Part shown: in pieces, positions 38,208-49,981 of the stretch
Position numbering within the stretch: the first letter of the stretch is position 1
How the letters are laid out: the number at the start of each line of letters is the position of its first letter
NCBI GenBank assembly: GCA_025093985.1
Contig: JACAAK010000002.1
Location: forward strand, 186,001 to 250,000
Length of the DNA stretch: 64,000 nucleotides
Origin: Calvatia gigantea
Taxonomy: Eukaryota > Basidiomycota > Agaricomycetes > Agaricales > Lycoperdaceae
Reading direction: 5' to 3'
The notes under the pieces: model-generated
The model's input: the letters and a program-made list of their open reading frames with translations, nothing else
The model's database searches: none
What the model was told of the DNA's origin: nothing
Program-made: the position numbers and the translations under genes

Positions 38208-39753
38208 ATGCTGGACGTCCAACTCACGCGCCACGGAATTCCCAAGTTGACCCTATCTCAGGGAAATGTTCTACGGGTCCAGCATTAACATCCTGGCCTT
38301 CCTGGAAGACTGCCCAACTAGTTGCACTGATTTCGAGTCCATTGACGAATATAGCGCAACAGTCACGGACGCCACTTATTGCTTTCCGGCTATCATCCAT
38401 GATTGTCAGAAGCGACTCAGCATTGGAATATACATAATTCGCGTCAACCAAGTCATATGCTGCCTCTCGCCCACTGGGTGATCTTTCGTTTTCAACGACC
38501 GCACTCTACCATTTTATTCACGAAAACCCTAGCCGCAGTATCCTCATCATTAAGGACCCTCAACCGGTTGCAAAAATTCCTGAATTTATTTTCAGTTCTC
38601 CGTATCGTGAATGGTCGCCTGATTTCGACGGTATGCCCCGCGTTAACGGTGTGAACTCGCTGTACTGAACGCCCCGAACAGCCAGTCGGGGTAACCCCCT
38701 ACCAATCGCTGCCCTCCCATACTTCCCAGAAGCTGAACAGATTCCTCGCATCCGGGCCCTTGTCACTTACAAGTTGCTCTTGAGTGATCCACGTGGTGAC
38801 CACGAAAATCCCAAGTTCATCGTCCACCTGCTGGATGAAGTCCGACGAGGTCCGCGCATATGCGAAAAAACAAGTCGCCCTTGACCTCTTTGACAATCTG
38901 GAGATCGGGAAGGCTTATTATATCACTAACCTTGGACACTACAGGAGTGAAAATGAATTCTTTTTTAACCTCACTGAACCCAAACTCTTTGAAACTGACG
39001 AGGTACACAGTGGTAGAGGAAGTGCGTATTCAAAGCTATCCTTGCTTTACCCTGTTTTGACATTCCCTCCTGGCCTTCCAGTGCCATGATTTGGGTATCC
39101 CCAAACTCTCTTTTGAGCTTTATCCCTCTTCCCAAACTTCGTATGTGCAAATTGGAGCAACTTACTGTGAGGGGTGACAAGTTCACATACGTTGGTCTGT
39201 GGTTCATGATACAACTTGAAGCATGTCAATACCGTATTTGAACTAATCTAAACCTTTTAGATGTTATTGGAGTACTACAAACTGTCGGTATCTCGGAAGA
39301 GATGCAGACTATATGCCTACAGCAAAAATGTTTTTACATCAGTATTTGATTATCGGGGCTTAGTCTCTGAAACTAATTATCAAACAGCTACCGAGAAGGG
39401 AGGTCATTATCTTCGACCAATCGGGACAGACGCTGTCGGTCATACTCTGGTCATACAACGCAGAAGATTTCCATGCAAGACCAGGGTACTATCGTCGCAT
39501 TTAGACACGCAAGACTTCTGGAACAGGTGTAAGAATGCCTTTATACTTCCGTTTTTGATCCTCACTCATTCCCATTGTCTGGGAAGATTCGACTCTTGAA
39601 TCTGATGATGAAATCCCGCGTTTGCTCTCGGTTGTGACACCGAGTACAGTCCATATTGAGCCTGAGGTCGAAGAGTGCTTCGCTCTCCGTCAGTGGTATA
39701 ATTCAAGACCACGAATTTCCGTAGAAGCTACTATTTGCGAGCCATGCTTATAA
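38208..39753 (+). CDS. RPA1-like OB-fold protein, copy R1 (frameshifted)
   Basis: Related to the large subunit of replication protein A, which binds single-stranded DNA. From ATG 38208: an RPA70N-like OB fold (LTRHGIPKLT, FPAIIHDCQKRLSIGIYI), a linker, then DBD-A (IRALVTYKLLL, PKFIVHLLDE, SDEVRAYAKKQVALDLFDNL, GKAYYITNLG). The end resembles DBD-B (VVTPSTVHIEPEVEECFALR) and stops at ICEPCL. No DBD-C zinc-binding OB fold follows, so the protein is shorter than canonical RPA1. Compared with neighbour R2, it carries an extra base near 38267 and another near 38839, each breaking the frame. It is degenerate or mis-sequenced. Expression and activity are unknown. Confidence 0.65.
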
Positions 39754-40385
39754 GTTTACCTGTTCCTTTACCCCATCTAGCGGCCGAGAGGTGACGGGGT
39801 AACACTCCTGCCAACTTTTAAATACTCCTTACCTAGTCCCTCCGATATACGTTAACTACCAGTTACCGGGGACAAGGTCATTAGATATTCCTCATCAGGA
39901 ACTTTAAGTTTGTTTCCGCATGCCCCCATCATAGGAAAAGACGAAGTTACACTCCTCCTCGCTTTTAATTACTCTCAATGACACGGTTATAAGAATATCG
40001 CGGTTTCACCCCGTGACGGAGCCCATTGACGGGATGGAGCCAGGTCGGCTAAAACACGTTTTAACGTTTCTTGAAACCGTCTGGAGCAAGCAACACCGCG
40101 AACCCATATACACTGCGCTAACAACTTGATGTGACACAGGTCATATCAAAAACATATTGATCTCAAAAGTGCAAACTGCGTTATATTGAATAATCCACTT
40201 TTCACAACTAATAATACTGACATGACCTCTGCCACATCAACTTGTTGGCGTAGTGTATACAAGACTACGACCATGAAGACGCCGAATGCCGTTACATAAG
40301 CCGGTGGGAAAAACGTGTGGCCCAAAATAACCCCAGCCACCGAAGCGCTGAAGGACGCGCCTGGAGCCCCAAATCCACAACCACC

Positions 40386-41935
40386 ATGTTGGACACCCAG
40401 CTCACGCGTCACGGAATCCCTAGGTTGACCCAGTTTCAGGGCAATTTTTACGAGTCCAGTATTAACATCCCGGTCTTCTTGGAAGACTACCCAGCTGATG
40501 GCGTTGATTTTGAATCTATTAACACATTTCACGCAACGGTCGCAGATGCCACCTATTGCTTTCCGGCAATCATCCATGATTATCAGAGGCTGCTCAATAT
40601 TGGAATATACATAGTTCGCGTCAACCAAGTCATATGCTGCTTCCCGCCTACTGGGTGATCCCCGTCTCAGTGACCACACTACACTGTCACCATTTACTCA
40701 CGAAACACCAGCCGCAGTATCCTCATCATAAACGACCCTCAGCCGGTTGCGACCATCCCTGAAGTTATTTTCAGTTCCCCGTATCGCGAATTATTGCCTA
40801 ATTTCAACGGTGTGCCTCACGCCAACGTCATGACCTCGCTTGACCGAATGTCCGAACAGTCAATGGGGGCAACCCCCTCCCAATCGCTGCCCTCCCGTAC
40901 TTCCCAGAAATTGAACAAATTCCTCGCATCCGGGTTCTTGTCACTTACAAGTCGCGCTGGAGTGATACATCATGTAATGATCCCGAAAATCCTAAGTTCG
41001 TCGTCCACCTGTTGGACGAATCCGACGAGGTCCGCGTATATGCGAGAGCTCAGGTCGCTCTTGATCTCTACGACAAATTAGAGGCCGGGAAGATCTATTA
41101 TATTACTAACCTTGGACGCCGTAGTTGTGACGGATTCTTCTTCAACCTCTCGAATCCGAACTCCTTGCGATTGACGAGGTATACTGTGGTCGAGGAAGTA
41201 CGTATTTCAGGCTGCCCCTGACTTACCGTATCTTGAAACTTTGCCTCGGCCTTCAGTGCCATGACTTAGATGTCCCTAAACTCCGTTTCGATTTTGTCGC
41301 CCTTCCCAAACTTTGTTCGTACTATCAGGAGAACGATGAAATGGGTCACAGCGAGATCCTGTCTGTTAGTCGGTGTTCCATGACCCGACTCGAAGCGGGT
41401 TAATGTCTGGTTTTCAACTTGATACCACTGCTTAGACGTTATTGGAGTCCTTCAAATTGTTCGTGGCCTTGAAAGAGGTGACGAGTTATCGTATAAACCT
41501 TGGGAAGGTTGATACCGACTCAATTTTCCAAACTTAGTTTCTAAAATGATTATCGAACAGCTGCCGAGAAGGGACGCCGTAATCTTTGACCAATCGGGAC
41601 AGACGTTACCTTGTGTGATCTGGGCGCACAACGCTAAAGAATTTGACGCAAAACCAGGAACCATTGTTGCGTTCAGAAATGCAATACTTCTTCGAAAAGG
41701 ATGTAAGAACGCGTTATATATCCTTATTGACCTTTCCTTACTCCTACCGTCAGTTGCCTTGACAGAACCACCTCCTGAAACAGATGGGGTCCCGCTTATA
41801 CTCTCAGTTGTGACTCCAAGTACATTCCACATCGAGCCTGATGTTGAAGAGTGTTTCGCTCTCCGTCAGTGGTATGATTCAAGACCGCAAGTCTCCGCCA
41901 CTCTCGAAGCTACTATTTGCGAACCATGCTTATAA
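40386..41935 (+). CDS. RPA1-like OB-fold protein, copy R2 (best preserved)
   Basis: RPA large-subunit-like single-stranded-DNA-binding protein. The ATG is at 40386. RPA70N-like OB: LTRHGIPRLTQFQGNFYE, NTFHATVADATYCFPAIIHD. A 57-nt intron (40655-40711) precedes RSILIINDPQPVATIPEV. DBD-A: RIRVLVTYKSRWSD, PKFVVHLLDESDEVRVYA, GKIYYITNLG, LTRYTVVEE. An intron starting at 41198 follows. DBD-B: DVIGVLQIVRGLERGDEL, RDAVIFDQSGQTLPCVIWAH, VTPSTFHIEPDVEECFALRQ, WYDSRPQ. The protein ends ICEPCL with no DBD-C. DBD-C mediates trimer assembly in canonical RPA1, so this family may act outside the RPA heterotrimer (inference). One frame change near 40875 is shared in length with R1 and unresolved. Confidence 0.72.
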
Positions 41936-42225
41936 CTTCGGCCGTTCCTTCGCCCCTATCCAGCAGCCGAGGGGGCAACGGGGTCACACTCCTGCCAACT
42001 TTTAAAAACTCCTTACCTATGACATAGTATATACGTATTGTGACGCCGGACCGAACAAGGCTCAGAGTGGGACCATAGGGAAATACGCGTGTTAAAGCTA
42101 CCTGACACAAGTAACTCATACACAAGAACCAGCTCAGGAAACCTTAGGGTGAAGAATACCAAGGGGGCATGTCTATATATGTCTTCTGAGACGATACCCC
42201 GGATCGTCATTCTGCGCCTACCCAT

Positions 42226-43654
42226 TCAAGGGGGTCCCCCAGACCCAAGATGTTTGGACGCAAGCTCATACCAACGGTGTATAGCGACTGCTTCCTCTAT
42301 CTGGGGTTCAATGTGGACGGTGCTTGTGCTGAGAACCGACAAACGTTGGCCTAGAAAGACATCTTTAGTATGCACCGGGAGGAAAGAGCGATGGTCATGA
42401 AGCACAACCTGAGTCATCATACACTTTGACACGCCGAAAAGCTACGACTGTTCCTTTGGGTACATCGAATTCTTCGGCACGATTGGCCCATAGGAATGCA
42501 AAAGCACCGTGGACGGACTGATCAGCGATAAAGATGATACGTTTGAAGAGCTGATGTATCGGAGTTTGTGTCAGAAAACCATCATGAGGGAAGAAGAGGG
42601 CGCATGTACCTTCTCGTCCGTTTTACGGTTGTTCGTGACTTGGAGGGGACCAACATAAGAAACAACACCAATTACATCTTAATTCGTATCGGTTAGCCAA
42701 GGAAGGCGAGGCGATAGCTTGGCGTACCGCAGATAGTCCCCCTCCCGGCCTGGGGGATTTGGTCGAGTGGCGTGAAATCAAACTTGAGCACAGGGATGTC
42801 CGTGATTTCATGGCACTGGGAGCCAGAAGTTAGGCATGGCTTAACGATTTGGAAGTCATGAGCTCACCTCTTCGATCAGGGTCTCCCTCGTCAGGATAAG
42901 CTTGTAGTGGTGGGTCAAGTTGTAAAGTAAGCACCAATTACTGGACGCAACACTGGCGTTATGGATGTAATACACTTTTCCTTCCTCGAAATGGTCATAG
43001 AGTTCACGCGCAATTCCGTCATTCGTATGTGCTCTAATTTCCCCCGTTTCATCGAGGAGGTGTATAATAAAGAAGGGTGGTTGACCCCAGTGGTGAATCT
43101 CTTCGTCCAGCCTAGATTTGTACGTAACGAGGGCCCTGATTGGCGGATAACTTGGACTCTCTTCCATCCCGAGGCGCAAGCGAGCAATGGGGAAATATTT
43201 GTGGGGACCTAAGTGTCCAATGAAAAAGATTCGGAAACAAATTAAATGAGACAATGGCTTGATCATCCGCACCAACTTCGAGCACCAGTTCCTCCGGATC
43301 CCCGATCATACACGCAGGGGTCAGATCCTGCACGACCGTCGCACCGTCGACGAAAATACTTCTGTGGAAACCCCATGAATGTTCCAGTATCTCCATTCAG
43401 GGGAAAGCGCACCCTGATTTTCGGTGATAGCACGCCTTAGTGATTTGCATGATTTGCAAAGGCTTGGCTCCCCCAGGGCAGGAAAGGTAGGGGGTTACAA
43501 TAGCAGGCACCCAATGTGTTCCATCGGATACAGTAAAGTGGTTCCAGCGACTGAGTTCCTCCTTGATTTGCACGGTGATTTCAACATCCTGAGGCGTATC
43601 AGAAAGAGCGACGAGAGCAACAATACCCCCAGGAGAAAGGCAGTTATCGTCCAT
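42226..43654 (-). CDS. RPA1-like OB-fold protein, copy R3
   Basis: Second RPA1-like subfamily, minus strand. The ATG at 43654 (MDDNCLSPGGIVALVAL) opens an RPA70N-like OB fold: DVEITVQIKEELSRWNHF, VSDGTHWVPAIV. DBD-A follows: IRALVTYKSRLDEEI, PPFFIIHLLDETGEIRAHT, LYDHFEEGKVYYIHNASV, HHYKLILTRETLIEEV. This closely mirrors RPA1 DBD-A (DESGEIRA..., GKVYY...). DBD-B is recognisable as LWANRAEEFDVPKGT-type sequence and LSVLSTSTVHIEPQIEEAVA, then HRWYE; the stop is at 42226. No DBD-C. The reading frame changes several times (near 43.4 and 42.85 kb). Some changes are introns and some are probably inserted bases. It may be a pseudogene. Confidence 0.62.
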
Positions 43655-44808
43655 GGTGGTTGACAAGAGGTTGACCACAGTACGTAATTTCCCCGGCCTG
43701 ATAGTAGCAGAACGTAAAAAGCGGACGTAAAGCACTTGATTGATCCATAATTTGAATTTTAGTACCCAGGAACGCAGGTCTTCAAGCTTTCGAGCTTTCA
43801 AATAGTTTCCACTTTTAAGGCGCAGTGCCCTTTTCATTGTGGACCTGAATTCTGGTGGAGTTTGGCGGAAATCCGGTAGGCTTGATGAGCTTGAGAATTG
43901 TCCCCCCTCGGTATCACACAAGTTGGAATGAAGTACAAGTCCCAAACGAGGAGTGTTCTCAGGGCCACAGTGCAGACACAGGGCCGAAAGAACTCGACCG
44001 AGGCCAATAATATCTTTTTCCACTGAATGCTCAGACAACTCGGACGCAGGGTGGGCTCCGTTTTTGACCTCATCAGTGGACTTTGTGGTATTGTATATAA
44101 TTTGCCTTACCTCTTTAACCAACCCGATAAGTTTCTAAACCAATGCCCTCACACCCAGTAACGCCGTCTCGCCAGCTCGGTTGGTCGTTGTAGAAGCAGT
44201 GGTACCACTCACTTCAGAAGACAATGAAGGTGAAAGGCACGGTTACACTAACCCTTGTTAATGTGTGGAAGGAGTAGTGCTGAGATTTTAAATTTGCTTG
44301 ATGGACAATCATCTCTGTGCATCTTACAGGATGAACAACAGACCTCAAAAGGCACTATGTGGATGTGTCATAAAGATAACTTCCGCTAACCACATCATCT
44401 TGAGCAGAAGTCCCGGTGTTCCATCCCCATTGAGCCACCGCGTGCCAGACTTTCATGGGGATAGTAAGAAGGGTAGGATCGCTGTCAAGCGGAAGACCCT
44501 GGACAAATAAATATAGAACACGCTCAATTGTCACTCGCATGTGTCGTGACTAGAACTGCAGCATCTCCACCGAATTAAACCATGTCGAGCGGATTTGAAC
44601 TTGGATACAAAAGTAATACAAAGATAGGCAGAACCTCCTCGCAAAACCCATGATGTTTAGGAGTCGGCTGAGAGCGATCCGGTTCACTCCGAAAGGCTTT
44701 CCATTGTCTCGGAAATCTAGGGACTGTCTATCAGAACAGGAAAAGGTCCTGTCAATCTATATACACCGGTATATCCAGTAAAATCCTTTGGTATTAGTAA
44801 CTCCCACT
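43655..44808. other. Spacer between RPA1-like R3 and MFS A
   Basis: The open frame of R3 extends upstream to about 44122 without homology I recognise. A matching stretch is present in duplication copy B at 51.4-52.9 kb. No independent gene supported. Confidence 0.4.
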
Positions 44809-46842
44809 TCATATTCTCCCGGTCCACCGGCCCAACACAAGATATCTGACAACCACCAAGCACAACACACCCAGCACAACGGTACTCCCTAAGAAACAAA
44901 AAGGTCAGCACCCTATCTTTGGGGGTAAGACCACAAAAAAAGAAAACACATACCCGCATACAACCCCACAGCCTCAAAACCTCCCGTCCTCGCATTAATA
45001 GCACCCGAGATTGGCGGACCGGCGAGTGCGCCGAGAGCAGTGATGCTCATAAACATCCCAACTCTCCGTCCCACATCTCCTTCACCGCCAAAATTCATGA
45101 TCGGGTTGGCTAGAAGCGAGACGTATGTCCCAGAAGAGAATCCATAAAGGAGAGTAACAACAATTAGAGCTGCGGTAGAATGTGCGAAAGGCCACGCGTA
45201 AGTGAGGATCCCGGCAACGAGGGTAAAAGGGATCATGATGTTCAATGGGCCTGTGTGTGTTGTTAAACAGTGCGTTGAATTTCCGAGTGCAAGAAAGCCG
45301 TACCTATGCGATCTGCGAGAAGCCCTGAAAACCACCGACCAAACATTGAGCTGGCGTTGGCGAAGGAGACAAAGTAGAATGCGAGTTCAGGTGTGCTACC
45401 TAGTTGCGTTGCGCTCACATTGGCATAGGTCAACACTATGTCGGCAAGTGAGTGCGTCTTGATAGGGGTTAAAGGTGGTGGACGTACGTGTATAGAGACC
45501 CAAGAAGTTCACAAAGGAGGATATGCAATAAATTGTGTATGGAGCTGATTTAAAGGCGGCGAGGTTAAGCAAGCCGCCTTTGACGTTAACGGGTGGTAAT
45601 CTTGGTCTCATCGCCTGAAATATGACTCATCAGCTTTAGTCTCAGTATATGTACAAGTACCGACGAACCAGATTGCATATCCCGAGGATGACAAGCAGGA
45701 TGAAGCCTATGAATCCTCATAGTCCACGGAAAGCTAGGAATCAAATTTAATTCGTCATGATCAAATTCGGAAGATATTGGAAGCACACACCCAACCTTAG
45801 GAATCAAATTCTTTACAGCGATAGGGAGAACCGTTCCACCGACAGATGATCCAATGGCGATGTAACCCAAAGCACGCCCTCTTTTCCGCTTGAACCAATG
45901 TGAGACGATCGCCATACAGGGTCCGAAAATTCCACCACATGCAACCTAAAACAACAATTCCTTCCCTGTCAACAGTAGAACTGGGAAGAGGGCAATGAGA
46001 TTTTGGTATGGACATACCCCAGTAACGATGCCTTGGCATAAGAGAAAATGCCAGTATTGTGTGCATTGTGCGACGAGGAACGTTGCGACTACCAGCAGGG
46101 AACTGGAGAAGAGGAAAACGACGCGAAAATAGCCTAGGTCGAATAGACGACCGACGACGAGGCCAGGAAGGAATATCAGGGCATACTTGGGTTATTTTTA
46201 TGATAAGTGAGCCGATCAAGAGAGGAGAGAAGTTTGCACACTTGGATTGAACCTATCCATGCGCTGTGTGAAGTGAGATAAGTTATGGTAAATGAATTGT
46301 AAAAGTGGTACGTGCATTGTTGAAGGTGAATATTGACTGAGGAGCGTGTCTTGGTAGTATGCTTGAAAGATCTGTCGTGGCAATGAGTTAGGTGAGGTGA
46401 TGAAGGTCGAAAGCGGAAGACGCACACCCCAGGAATTCACATAACCAAAGCTAATTGAGGACGTCTCTGTGAGTGTAAAAACTAATGTTAGGACAAAAAC
46501 TCACGTCGCAAAGCAATCACAACAACCCTGAGTAAGCACTGTATAAATGATCCACTTGCCACCAAAGAAATACAGTAAACTTACACCCAAAACAATAAGC
46601 CATGCTCTCAGTCCGCCATCTGGAAAGTCATCTTCCTGCCTGCACCGTATCACCTCCCTCGGTACTAGTTGGGGTCAACAGGCAACGCGTCGCTTGTCTG
46701 CAACTTTTTTGTGATCGGGAAGTGGTTCCTTGATAATGTCTTCAGAGCCTACGGAAGCCCGAATGCCTTCCTTGTCATGGGATGAGGATGAAGAAATTGA
46801 CGGTGTTTTGGTCTTCTCATCTATCATTTCGACTGGGAACAT
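44809..46842 (-). CDS. MFS transporter, monocarboxylate-permease type, copy A
   Basis: Major facilitator of the fungal monocarboxylate-permease-like group, predicted plasma-membrane symporter with substrate unknown. The ATG is at 46842. A cytoplasmic acidic N-terminus leads to DFPDGGLRAWLIVLG, AYYQDTLLSQYSPST, ALIFLPGLVVGRLFDLGYFR, CTQYWHFLLCQGIVTG, FGPCMAIVSHWFKRKRGRAL and GYIAIGSSVGGTVLPIAVK. Then come MRPRLPPVNVKGGLLNLAAF, SMFGRWFSGLLADRIG, ANPIMNFGGEGDVGRRVGMF and a final helix ending WTGRI at 44809. Introns are about 50-70 nt. Relative to copy B it has an extra base near 45712, where FPWTMRIIAFILLV becomes out of frame, and another near 46700. Otherwise it is well preserved; the exon encoding GSTPELAFYFVSFANASSMF is intact here and broken in copy B. 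Confidence 0.83.
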
Positions 46843-47760
46843 GGGCGAAACTGAAGAGGTAGTGCGATATATTAGGGTGTCGTTTGGTTGTGTATTTATT
46901 CTGTCCCAAAAAAGGGGGCGATTCGAGGCCTTGAGCCTTATGGACCACTGACCACTGACCAGAACGAGGATCGGACGTGGGTATATTTGTCAACAGCTAA
47001 GCGGTGCTGACTCACGTATCGCCGGAACGGGGAAAGCAACCCAAACACACAAACACCGCGGGATTTGTGGTTCGGTATGTATTGATAGAGGGAAAGAGAG
47101 GCCGATGGGGAAAACGAACCTGAAAGGATTATGGTTGTTGAGGGAAATCGGTCGCGAGCGTCAGGCCCCTCGGATGTGGTATTTGTGATAGGATAGCAAG
47201 ACGATTCCGATGATGTCGAGATATCCGAATTCCAAGTACCAGTGTTCTCCCCTACAAACCGCTTTGTGTATTCCTAAGAACTGATACTCGAGCCCCGGAA
47301 AACCACAGAGAGGCACAGGTTTACAGTTGACGAATAATCACGCAAGCCGCCTTTGGTAAGGCCGATGCGTTTTATGTGGGGGGGAGGCCGGATGAAGCTC
47401 GCGCTGCGACAGAGGAGGAGTTGAAAGGAGGAACCAAGACGGCCAACGCCCCGTCGTGGTCCGTAAGCAAGCCCCGGAGCAAAAATGGGGATACTGGGGC
47501 TCATTATGTGCCAATGTGAGAACATTTTAAGCCTTCCAAGTTTAAAGCCGGGAACCGGTTCTGTCGTGGCAGCAATGTAGCTCAATGTACAACAGCGGAA
47601 TCTCACTGGATCGGAGGGCCTACAATGGTGCCGAGAAGCCGACGTCTGCGACGAGGTGGCTCCGTTTGGCGATTGTGAAGCCTTGAAGTACACTCAGCTT
47701 CCTACTAATGGTCAAGTTGTTGGAATGACATGACGCATCGCGTCGGTGGGATGATGTGCA
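46843..47760. other. Upstream flank of MFS A, part of duplication A
   Basis: Aligns with about 55.0-55.92 kb, upstream of MFS B. Contains the MFS promoter and no supported gene. Confidence 0.5.
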
Positions 47761-47900
47761 CCAGACTCCTACCCAGTCACATGGGACGCTCTTATATAAG
47801 CGGACGTTGATCCGAAGTGATACCGAAACTTCATCAACTGCTAACGCGTCCCAGAGACTGGCACAAATGTACGATGGTCGTGTTTGGCTGCGGCCTTGTC
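47761..47900 (+). repeat. Left terminal inverted repeat
   Basis: 140 bp, pairs with 48623-48762 with two mismatches. It includes CTTATATAAGCGG, a TATA-like sequence about 165 bp ahead of the captured reading frame. Confidence 0.9.
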
Positions 47901-47957
47901 CATTGTCACGCTCTCGTAAAAGTGCGGCCTTCCCGCGCATACTTACCCAATTAAGCA

Positions 47958-48426
47958 ATGTCCCCGACTACCCCATGTCCCCCTCTAAGTCCCAATACGC
48001 GATATGTCAGGGCAAAATTCGGCGTCTACCCTTGCCTATATCAAGTACAAGAAGCACAGGCACAACTTAGGAAGGAGGATCGCATAACAATTGCGGCCAC
48101 TGGATTTGGGAAGGCCTTAACTTTCTGGACTCCTTTGCTGTACAACCATGTTGGTTGTATTATCATTATCACCGCATTAAATATACTCGGAGACCAGAAT
48201 GTAAAGCAGCTAGAGGCTGTCAGCATCAAAGCAGTCAACATGGCCTCAGAAAATGCAACGGCCGAAGTGTTCACGGTATGCCCACAAAAACTACAAAAAC
48301 AATCAGTTAACACGCTCCTCGGACACCGAAAACGGTGCCTACCGCGCCATAATTGTCAGTCCTGAGAAGATCCTCAAGGACAAACGATTCGACGCGTTGT
48401 GGATGAGCAGGAGATTCATTTCGTAG
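47958..48426 (+). pseudogene. RecQ-like helicase N-terminal fragment inside the TIR element
   Basis: The reading frame contains helicase motif I and following strands: FGVYPCLYQVQEAQAQLR, TIAATGFGKALTFWTPLLY, IIIITALNILGDQNVKQLE. After either a 31-nt intron-like gap or a one-base shift it continues as ENGAYRAIIVSPEKILKDKR, FDALWMSRRFIS, then stops. In RecQ-like proteins of agaricomycetes the DEAH box should follow; it is absent. The Walker A residue after Lys is Ala (GFGKA), where Thr or Ser is expected. The fragment is therefore truncated and almost certainly lacks helicase activity. It lies between the TIRs in the orientation of the left TIR. Confidence 0.75.
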
Positions 48427-48622
48427 AGGGTGTCGAGAACTTGCAGGAGAGTCGGAGGAGTCATATTCAAAGAGACAAAAAATAAAATAAAATGTACAAT
48501 ATGTTTTCTACATAGATTGATGTCCTCGTGGCTTGTGTGCAGCAATGCCTAAACAAGCCACCCAGGGCGGCACTACTTAATCAGGTAACATGTGAGGGAA
48601 GAGCGCGTGTTACAGGTGACGT

Positions 48623-48762
48623 GACAAGGCTGCAGCCAAATACGACCATCGTACATTTGTGCCAGTCTCTGGGACGCGTTAGCAGTTGATGAAGTTTCGG
48701 TATCACTTCGGATCAACGTCCGCTTATATAAGAGCGTCCCATGTGACTGGGTAGGAGTCTGG
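48623..48762 (-). repeat. Right terminal inverted repeat
   Basis: Reverse complement of 47761-47900. The two differences lie near the inner end (GTGTTT/GTATTT and GCGGCC/GCAGCC). Confidence 0.9.
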
Positions 48763-49981
48763 ATGTGCACGTGTGATCTGTCCCTGGTTCGAATTGGATC
48801 CACTTGGCGCCTGCGCCCACAAACTTCCCTGGCTGGGGTAGACCGAACTGTGTCCATCCACATCATTACGTTAATATGACAACTCCTCACATATCGGACT
48901 GCCAAAAATAAATAAAAAAGCATTATGTAGAAAAATTATAAACCTTTGGTACGCACCGTCGACAACACAATATTGATACCGTTTATTGGGAGAGGGGCTT
49001 CCCTGTTGGAATCCTGTGACGTTACATGATCAAACTCTTTCCCTGTTGCCTCGCGTACTACACATCTAGATATATACCCTACTCCCCCACCTAGTTTGCC
49101 TCGCTCGTTTGTACCCCTCCATAGTGCCGAATACCACCCGTCCTCGTAGCTCCCCCCGTTATTTCTTCATTCCCGCCATAAGGTTTGCGGTTGGACCACC
49201 GAAATTGATTTGTCAGATGGATAAGCAGGGTTCGAAGTGCAATCAATCCATCACCGCATCATCTTACTATCATCTTGCCGTCCTTCGAACCCGTATTTGG
49301 ATTTCTTTTTCTGCACTTCTGGAGAGAACTTCTTATTTCATCATTCCATGAGCACGTGAGCAGAGGCACCTTTCCAAATTCCCGCGGAACCGCTGGTTGC
49401 TCGTGGAGCTTATGTCGATCAATGCCTCTCTTGACCAACCAGCTACAGTGAATCTACACGCAGGGGTCTCCTGGTTCCCTATCTACTACCACTGGAAGAT
49501 CCTTATCTGACTCACCGGGAGATACGTCGACAGTAGTATCAAAGAAAGTACAGGAAGAACCACACTAGTATGCACGGTGAATTAAATCAATAAATGTCTC
49601 GTTGTTTTGGATCTGCCCCGGGCGCCATGCCATGTCGAGACCACATGACAATCAAATCGTGCGTATTGACGTCCCATAGACCCAACGGCAAGCTGACGAG
49701 ACCGGGCTCAATACGATTTAAGAAACTTCATCCTGTGAGTGGTAGCAACTTAGCGGAGACACACTGGCGACCCGAAAAGGCCACCAACGACCTGTCGGTC
49801 ATAACTTGGAAGGAAAGACCACCGAATAATCATCTGGGGCATGGGGACAAGTAAACCTGCAAAGCATTCCTATTAGGTTCTACGTCTGAATTGAGCAGCG
49901 TGTATTCGCAAATTGCATGCGGACTACCCAGAAGATAAGTCCATGTCCTCCCAAGTAATCTTCTGGGTCGTCATCAAGCGC
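48763..49981. other. Junction between duplication copies A and B
   Basis: To about 48.9 kb it is the right edge of copy A (matches about 55.92-56.05 kb). From there to about 49.97 kb it is unmatched in the window and has no supported gene. Confidence 0.45.

Larger units (their letters stand above)
37861..41980 (+). repeat. Two tandem copies of an RPA1-like gene unit (about 2.0-2.1 kb each)
   Basis: Flank sequence around 37.86-38.1 kb (a CTGCC-AATTTTAAATACT block, an ACACGG-TATAAG block, then ATCGTTTCTTGA) recurs at about 39.86-40.08 kb, and part recurs at about 41.97 kb. Each unit contains one RPA1-like gene in the same orientation, with the same start context and the same C-terminal ICEPCL. 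This is a direct tandem duplication with substantial divergence. Confidence 0.7.
47761..48762. mobile_element. 1.0-kb TIR element carrying a helicase fragment (Pack-type)
   Basis: The ends are 140-bp inverted repeats (47761-47900 and 48623-48762) starting CCAGACTCCTACCC and differing at two positions by my reading. The element is flanked by ATGTGCA on both sides (47754-47760 and 48763-48769). If the outermost base is not part of the element, the target duplication is the 8-bp ATGTGCAC. Duplication copy B shows the corresponding unoccupied site (GTGTGCACATGTGATC around 55.91 kb) with a single copy of the target. No transposase is encoded, so it is non-autonomous. Long TIRs with a 7-8 bp duplication suggest a MULE-like or hAT-like element; I cannot decide which. 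Confidence 0.88.
42200..48910. repeat. Segmental duplication, copy A (RPA1-like R3 + MFS A)
   Basis: The sequence from about 42.2 to 48.9 kb aligns collinearly and in the same orientation with about 49.97-56.05 kb, apart from a 1.0-kb element inserted at 47.76 kb. Shared landmarks include the C-terminus of the RPA1-like gene (STVHIEPQIEEAVAIHRWYE), the whole MFS gene, its upstream flank, and a TCCACTTGGCGCC block near the right edge. By eye, coding parts differ by roughly a tenth and non-coding parts by more. Confidence 0.8.

Noticed and set aside
40146..40679. 177-residue minus-strand reading frame
   Set aside because: Over most of its length it is antisense to RPA1-like R2, and it shows no family motif of its own.
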